From Kibdelosporangium aridum (GTDB lineage Bacteria; Actinomycetota; Actinomycetes; Mycobacteriales; Pseudonocardiaceae), in NCBI RefSeq assembly GCF_900176515.1, contig NZ_FWXV01000002.1, positions 558,001 through 622,000 on the forward strand: a stretch of DNA of 64,000 nucleotides, given 5' to 3'. This document shows, in pieces, positions 58,461-64,000 of the stretch. The position numbers and the translations under genes were made by a program. Under the pieces are notes generated by a model that was given only the letters and a program-made list of their open reading frames with translations, was not told the DNA's origin and ran no database searches. Numbering within the stretch: the first letter of the stretch is position 1; every line of letters begins with the position of its first letter.

Positions 58461-58895
58461 CTAGGAAACCAGACCCCGGCGGAAACCATGCGCGACAGCT
58501 TGGGCACGATCGCGCACGCCCAGCTTGCGGAACAGCCGCCGAGCGTGGGTCTTCACAGTGTCTTCGGACAGGTAGAGCTCACGGCCGATCTGGCCGTTGC
58601 TCTTGCCCTGGCTCATCCCACGCAGCACCTGCAGCTCGCGGTCGGTCAGCTGGACACCCGGGTCCGAGGGCTGACGCGGCGCGGGCACCGAGGTGCTGGC
58701 CAGGGTGTGGGCCAGTGCGGCGACCAACTCGGGACGCGAGGCGTCCCAGCGCAGGTAACCACGGGCTCCACCGGCGATCGCGGCGGCGATGCTGCCCGCG
58801 TCGTCCGGCGCTCCGAACACGATGACGTTCGCCTGCGGGTTGGCCGAGACGAGCCGGCGCGTTGCCTCCACACCAGTCGGTACGGCGCGCTGGGT
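58461..58895 (-). pseudogene. Response regulator missing its receiver start (LuxR-type)
   Basis: Readable text begins TQRAVPTGVEATRRLVSANPQ and continues through GARGYLRWDASRPELVAALA to the LuxR helix-turn-helix (LTDRELQVLRGMSQGKSNGQIG, LYLSEDTVKTHARRLFRKLGV) and the stop at 58461. The first part of the receiver (acidic pair and phosphorylation Asp) is absent. Immediately upstream the frame belongs to the MerR/B12 gene in a different phase. The only early start is GTG 58871, giving 136 residues without ribosome site. Intact relatives are about 195 residues (recollection). Probably a deletion product; alternatively an assembly error. Confidence 0.75.
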
Positions 58896-59818
58896 ATCTG
58901 GTCGACCGCCTCGGCCAACGCGTCGAGCCGTTGTACCTGGTCGGGCAACTGGACCGCGGCCCACCCCGGACCGCATCCGAACATCCTGGTCTTCTGCCGG
59001 GTCCTGGGCACCCGTTCGAACACCGTCGGATCGCCGTAACGCGGAAGTTGGGCCCAGAGGACTATCGCGGCCGGAGCCGTCCGGCGGACAGCCGAGGCGA
59101 GCGCGTCGGCCGGGAGCGCGGCGCCGAGCATCTGGGTGCCGACCTCCCGGCGAGCGAGCGCGGCGCGCAGTACATACAGCGGCAAGCTGTGCCGCTCCTC
59201 GGGAGCACACGACAGTAATACCGGCCGGGGGTTGCGGGCCTGGGTCAGCAGCGGGGTCGCCGCGATCATCGCTGCCAGGACACATTCGTTGAGCAGGTGC
59301 TCCACCTCGACGCACGCACCCGAGTGCGCCCACCGTCCAGCGACCGCGGTCAGCACCGGCCGCACCACCCGGTCCCAGCACGCGACCACGCCATCAGCCT
59401 CGATGGCCTCGATGAGCAGCTGCTGCACGCTCAAGGTGTCCATCGCGAGCGCCGCCCGGCCGAGACCTTTGGCCAACGTGGAATCGTCCGGGACTTCCTC
59501 GACAGGCTTCGGCTTGGGCATGTCGGGCTCGGCGTGGGCTTTGAGCGCGTACTCGGCGGCTTCGGCAGGCGACGCACCTCTTAGTAGGGCGCGCTGCATG
59601 AGTTCGAGGCGGGCGACGTCGTCCGGGCTATAGCGCCGGTGCCTGCCCGTGGTGTGGTCACGCGGGCCAAGGCCGTACCGCCGATCCCACGTCCGCAGGG
59701 TCGCCGGCGCGACGCCGAGCCGGCGCGCCACGGCTGCCACCGGCAATGACGGTTCGGGCACCTCCCCCTGCAGGGTGATGCCGAGCATGGAATCCGGCCC
59801 CGTCGCCACGCTGTTCAT
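58646..59818 (-). CDS. MerR-type regulator with B12-binding (CarH/LitR-like) domain, 3' end altered
   Basis: 390 residues as read. MerR helix-turn-helix (26-95; ARRLGVAPATLRTWDRRYGLGP). B12 region: W163-x9-E173-H174, the CarH signature for adenosylcobalamin, and PEERHSLPLYVLRAA (E208-x-H210, usually ExHxxG, here with Pro for Gly). Residues after about 308 (EAVDQIP) are out-of-frame translation of the response-regulator gene. Known CarH proteins are light-sensitive repressors. A palindrome (59986-60008) lies upstream of its divergent neighbour whiB. ATG 59818 has no clear ribosome site; ATG 59788 is possible. Confidence 0.8.
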   Translation of the reverse strand: MNSVATGPDSMLGITLQGEVPEPSLPVAAVARRLGVAPATLRTWDRRYGLGPRDHTTGRHRRYSPDDVARLELMQRALLRGASPAEAAEYALKAHAEPDMPKPKPVEEVPDDSTLAKGLGRAALAMDTLSVQQLLIEAIEADGVVACWDRVVRPVLTAVAGRWAHSGACVEVEHLLNECVLAAMIAATPLLTQARNPRPVLLSCAPEERHSLPLYVLRAALARREVGTQMLGAALPADALASAVRRTAPAAIVLWAQLPRYGDPTVFERVPRTRQKTRMFGCGPGWAAVQLPDQVQRLDALAEAVDQIPSAPYRLVWRQRAGSSRPTRRRTSSCSERRTTRAASPPRSPVEPVVTCAGTPRVPSWSPHWPTPWPAPRCPRRVSPRTRVSS

Positions 59819-59985
59819 CGTCAAGCCGGACCTCGCGCGCGGCAACCTGAGCTCTCTGGACACAGCGGACTCATCGTCGGTAACGCATAGGTACGTCGAA
59901 ATTCCGACGGAGTGATCGTTTCCTCGCGACGCTGTGCACCGACGAGGTGACCCTGCGCTGTGCGTAGTGGACCGGTTACTGGATT

Positions 59986-60008
59986 GGGTGATCTCTAGGT
60001 GATCACCC
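59986..60008. promoter_or_regulatory. Palindrome between MerR/B12 gene and whiB, next to the whiB -35
   Basis: GGGTGATC-N7-GATCACCC, perfect 8-base arms. It directly precedes TTGAAC (60009-60014), 17 bases and TACTGT (60032-60037), a good whiB promoter. Placement suits an operator, perhaps for the MerR regulator. Confidence 0.65.
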
Positions 60009-60100
60009 TTGAACAAGTATTGGCGCGGTTCTACTGTCGCCTTCGTTGGACCGAATGGAGTACTGACGTCCTCTCCACTGCAACGAGGAGGCGGGCCACG

Positions 60101-60403
60101 ATGGCGGATACGCGCAGGCTTCCCGGCCCCAACGCGGACGTATGGGACTGGCAGCTGGAAGGTAGCTGTCGCGGTATGGACAGCGCCTTCTTCTTCCACC
60201 CTGACGGCGAGCGGGGACCGGCACGCAGCAGGCGGGAGGCGCGGGCGAAAGCGATCTGCCGCGCCTGCCCCGTCCTGGAACTGTGCCGGAGACACGCACT
60301 CGCGGTACACGAGCCGTACGGGATATGGGGCGGGCTCTCCGAGTCCGAACGAGACAACATCATCAAGTCCCGCAAACGAAGTTTCGTCGGCGCGGGCACA
60401 TGA
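60101..60403 (+). CDS. whiB3: WhiB-family Fe-S transcription factor (WhiB3-like by position)
   Basis: 100 residues. Four cysteines that bind a [4Fe-4S] cluster are at 23, 53, 56 and 62 (GSCRGMD; AICRACPVLELC), then the G(I/V)WGG turn at 74-78 and a basic DNA-binding tail (KSRKRSFVG). Synteny with sigD and groEL1 points to WhiB3, the redox/envelope regulator of M. tuberculosis, but the sequence alone does not separate it from WhiB2/WhiD. ATG 60101 has GGAGG 9 bases upstream. A terminator follows. Confidence 0.85.
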   Translation: MADTRRLPGPNADVWDWQLEGSCRGMDSAFFFHPDGERGPARSRREARAKAICRACPVLELCRRHALAVHEPYGIWGGLSESERDNIIKSRKRSFVGAGT

Positions 60404-60434
60404 CCCGCTTCCCTCAAGACAACTGAATCCACGA

Positions 60435-60458
60435 AACGGCGCCCACCGGGGCGCCGTT
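60435..60458 (+). terminator. Terminator after whiB
   Basis: A perfect 10-bp stem, AACGGCGCCC / GGGCGCCGTT, with loop ACCG, 31 bases past the whiB stop. Confidence 0.82.
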
Positions 60459-60509
60459 CGTATGTCTACAGTGGACAAGCTGCTTGACCGACCTGCGGTC
60501 ATGCGCCAT

Positions 60510-60567
60510 CGCAACAACAATTCCGTCGGGGGAACCCCTGATTTTCACGTTACTCCGGGGGTACGAC
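60510..60567. repeat. Conserved intergenic element, copy B
   Basis: GCAACAACAATTCC, then GGGG-GAA-CCCC, TGATTTTCACGTTA and GGGGG, about 75% identical to copy A (10235-10291) by eye and in the same orientation between convergent genes. A GACCG-ACCTG-CGGTC hairpin precedes it. The G- and C-runs are kept although the bases between them differ. Confidence 0.65.
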
Positions 60568-60627
60568 AGTTCCGGAGCGATGATCACCGCGCTTGACCAG
60601 TTCGCCGCGCCCGACTAGTCGCCGTTG

Positions 60628-61263
60628 TCAGATGCCGCTCGCGCACCACTTCGAGTTGGACTCGCGCATCTCCAGCGTGATGGTCTGGGTCTGGCCGCTC
60701 ATGTCCAGTTTGATCCTGGCCTGTGCGGTCGAGCCAGACTCCTGGACGTCCTCGACCGTCGCGGTCGAGCCCGCAGGCAGCCGTGACATCTCCCGCTTGA
60801 GCTCGCTGGCCGCGGTGCTGGTGCACGCGAACATGTCGACCTCTCTGGTCGAGCGGCGGGTGATGGCGTCCGCCGCCGTGCGGGCCAGGGCGTCCGCGCT
60901 TGGCGCGCCGGTGCCGCTGCCGCTGCTCGGCCTGTTGTTCCCGCTGGGCCTGTTCGGCCTGCTCGCGTTGGGCCCTGGAATGGAGACCTCGGGTGCGCCG
61001 GGTGGCCGCGCTTCCTGGCTGCTCGCCGGGGCGCCACTGCCCTCGTCGTCTTTTCCGGACAGCACAAGAACGAGCACCAACGCGATCACGGCGGCCGCGG
61101 CGACACCGGCGAGCACGATTACCAACGCGTTGTTGTTCTTTTGGGGTGGCGGATATTGCGGGGGATATCCCGGCTGTGGCGGATAGCCCTGTTGCTGCGG
61201 GTAACCGCCTGGTTGCGGTTGCTGTTGATAGCCGCCGTACTGCGGCCCCTGCGGATAGCTCAT
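60628..61263 (-). CDS. Membrane-anchored protein with Gly/Pro/Gln-rich N-terminus
   Basis: 211 residues. A Pro/Gln/Tyr/Gly-rich cytoplasmic region (QPGGYPQQQGYPPQPGYPP, about 1-42) precedes one membrane helix (ALVIVLAGVAAAAVIALVLVLVL), a Ser/Pro/Asn linker and a C-terminal domain of about 90 residues (ADALARTAADAITRRSTREVD to the end), which resembles DUF4878/NTF2-like extracellular domains and contains two cysteines (FACTST, KWCAS). Function unknown. It lies between whiB and groES with its own promoter region upstream. Confidence 0.72.
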   Translation of the reverse strand: MSYPQGPQYGGYQQQPQPGGYPQQQGYPPQPGYPPQYPPPQKNNNALVIVLAGVAAAAVIALVLVLVLSGKDDEGSGAPASSQEARPPGAPEVSIPGPNASRPNRPSGNNRPSSGSGTGAPSADALARTAADAITRRSTREVDMFACTSTAASELKREMSRLPAGSTATVEDVQESGSTAQARIKLDMSGQTQTITLEMRESNSKWCASGI

Positions 61264-61425
61264 TCCCCGTCCCCAGCCGTGAATCCCACCCTTGTGGCGG
61301 GAGCATAACCAGCGGTGTGCCGATTCGCAGGATTTCGGAGAATGCCACTACCTGGCCCGAATTGCCCGGGTGGGACGGTCGGCCGGACACCCCGGCCACC
61401 GAGTGCCCGGGGCCTCGTTGAAGCA

Positions 61426-61452
61426 TTGGCACTCGACTGGGTAGAGTGCTAG
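61426..61452 (+). promoter_or_regulatory. CIRCE element upstream of groES
   Basis: TTGGCACTC-N9-GAGTGCTAG, the 9-bp inverted repeat bound by HrcA, with two deviations at the outer ends from the consensus TTAGCACTC-N9-GAGTGCTAA. It lies 104 bases before the groES start. It indicates heat-shock control of groES and probably groEL1. Confidence 0.92.
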
Positions 61453-61555
61453 TTGCACGGCACCCGACACCGCCCCGGCACCCGCGACGGCGGGGTGGCC
61501 AGGAGCCGCTGTAGGTACCTGCCAACGCTTTGGAAGACCCATGGAGGTCACACCC

Positions 61556-61849
61556 GTGAGCGTGAACATCAAACCGCTCGAGGACAAGATCGTCGTTCAG
61601 GCCAGCGAGGCCGAGGCGACGACCGCGTCCGGTCTTGTCATCCCGGACACCGCCAAGGAGAAGCCCCAGGAGGGCAAGGTCCTGGCCGTCGGCCCGGGCC
61701 GCATCGACGACAACGGCAACCGCGTCCCGCTGGACGTCAGCGTCGGCGACGTCGTCATCTACTCGAAGTACGGCGGCACCGAGGTCAAGTACAACGGCGA
61801 GGAGTACCTGATCCTCTCCGCCCGCGACGTGCTGGCCGTCATCAACTGA
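61556..61849 (+). CDS. groES: Co-chaperonin GroES (10 kDa chaperonin)
   Basis: 97 residues. [17 protein letters not shown] start, mobile loop [17 protein letters not shown] and end [16 protein letters not shown]. It caps GroEL during folding. GTG 61556 has GGAGG 8 bases upstream and gives the usual length; the frame beginning at 61541 adds five residues across the ribosome site. Upstream CIRCE controls it; a GC-rich hairpin lies before groEL1. Confidence 0.97.
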   Translation: MSVNIKPLEDKIVVQASEAEATTASGLVIPDTAKEKPQEGKVLAVGPGRIDDNGNRVPLDVSVGDVVIYSKYGGTEVKYNGEEYLILSARDVLAVIN

Positions 61850-61873
61850 CGACCTGCCACTCAACGTCAAGCG

Positions 61874-61905
61874 CCCCGGCGGCCCCTTCACCGGGGCTTC
61901 CGGGG
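61874..61905 (+). terminator. Attenuating hairpin between groES and groEL1
   Basis: Nested stems CCCCGG / CCGGGG and inner GCCCC / GGGGC, followed by TGTTTGTC, 24 bases past groES. It likely lowers readthrough into groEL1. Confidence 0.6.
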
Positions 61906-61930
61906 TGTTTGTCATATAGAGAGGTTGTAA

Positions 61931-63553
<1,623 letters not shown>

Positions 63554-63567
63554 GCTGTACCAAGCAG

Positions 63568-63595
63568 AACGGCGCCCCTCGCGAGGGGCGCCGTT
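63568..63595 (+). terminator. Terminator after groEL1
   Basis: A perfect 13-bp stem, AACGGCGCCCCTC / GAGGGGCGCCGTT, with a 2-base loop and the tail TCTCTTT, 14 bases past the stop. Confidence 0.92.
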
Positions 63596-63666
63596 TCTCT
63601 TTGGTGGCAAGGTTGTCTGTCACGTCATGCTCACTCCTCGTCCATTCGTGACAAGCGAAGGGCCTG

Positions 63667-64000
63667 TCAGGCGACGAGATCCGCCAGTTCGCGGGAGCGG
63701 CGGAGTTTCGCCATTCCCTTGGCTTCGATCTGCCGGATGCGTTCACGCGTCAGGCCGAAGTGGGTGCCGATCTCATCCAGCGTGCGGGGCTGGTCGTCGT
63801 TCAGGCCGAACCGCAGCGCGATCACCTCAGCCTCTCTTTCGGACAGTGTCTTCAGTACACGGTCCACGTCCTGCCGCAGCATCGCGGCAGCGACCAGGGA
63901 CGACGGATCCGGTGCGGCATCGGCGATCAGGTTGCCCAGCTCGAGGTCGTCGCCAAGCGGGGTGTGCAGCGACAGCGGTTCTTTCTCTTGCCGCAGCACC
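63667..64000 (-). CDS. Sigma-70-family factor (group 2 type), C-terminal part
   Basis: 111 residues running off the right edge, so the start is not visible. Region 4 carries LSEREAEVIALRFGLND and the helix-turn-helix TLDEIGTHFGLTRERIRQIEAKGMAKLR, close to SigA/SigB-type factors. The short end (RSRELADLVA) is typical of group-2 factors rather than the housekeeping one. It converges on groEL1 across the terminator. Which sigma factor it is cannot be told from this part. Confidence 0.88.
   Translation of the reverse strand, partial: VLRQEKEPLSLHTPLGDDLELGNLIADAAPDPSSLVAAAMLRQDVDRVLKTLSEREAEVIALRFGLNDDQPRTLDEIGTHFGLTRERIRQIEAKGMAKLRRSRELADLVA

Overview
This is a chromosomal segment of a GC-rich actinomycete. 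Gene content and order point to the Pseudonocardiaceae or close relatives: GTG starts are frequent, and there are WhiB, LexA-box and CIRCE signals, PspC/LiaF sensors and mycobacterial-type operons. Two blocks keep the Mycobacterium tuberculosis gene order. One runs purH-purN-perM-(Rv0954-like)-sucD-sucC-M23 peptidase-pcrA/uvrD1-chorismate mutase (about 10.3-28.3 kb). The other runs choD-guaB3-guaB2-DUF5319-rsdA-sigD-(regulators)-whiB-groES-groEL1 (about 48.6-63.6 kb). No tRNA, rRNA, CRISPR array, insertion sequence or prophage was recognised.

Layout. 0-3 kb: an SOS mutagenesis cassette split in two, with imuB leaving the left edge, imuA' 1.8 kb away, and each under its own perfect LexA box. 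A tyrosine phosphatase, a small membrane protein and a low-complexity tract lie between them. 3-10 kb: a GntR-controlled MFS/hydro-lyase pair, a secreted beta-propeller phytase and a large secreted subtilase. 10-28 kb: purine synthesis, succinyl-CoA synthetase, membrane proteins, a long intergenic region with a 22-bp-period repeat array and a structured leader before an M23 peptidase, an Asp/Asn hydroxylase, a shortened SDR, an ECF sigma factor, PcrA helicase, DedA and chorismate mutase. 28-40 kb: signalling, with two membrane-anchored extracytoplasmic proteins, two paralogous PknB-like kinases, a LysR/EamA pair, an EsrISR/LiaFSR-like envelope-stress system and a secreted S1 protease. 40-53 kb: guaA, an aldehyde dehydrogenase, a small repeat-containing protein with a TPR-CHAT (caspase-like) protein, a Tat-type FAD oxidoreductase, ChoD, two GNATs and a TetR/SDR pair. 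53-64 kb: guaB3-guaB2, the sigD-rsdA pair, a broken response regulator fused out of frame to a CarH-like MerR/B12 regulator, whiB, groES-groEL1 and the end of a group-2 sigma factor.

Main points for a second look: (i) the small protein/TPR-CHAT pair at 44.0-47.0 kb, separated by a hairpin terminator and preceded by a 9-bp direct repeat; (ii) eight 33-bp in-frame repeats inserted in an SDR gene; (iii) a 22-bp-period intergenic array; (iv) a roughly 55-bp conserved intergenic element present twice, 50 kb apart; (v) the deletion that removed the receiver half of a response regulator and read the upstream B12-type MerR gene into it; (vi) the split imuA'/imuB cassette with an apparently leaderless LexA-controlled promoter; (vii) a duplicated hairpin with a compensatory base pair at the 3' end of guaB3. 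Functions are assigned by reading motifs and by remembered family knowledge. No database search was run.
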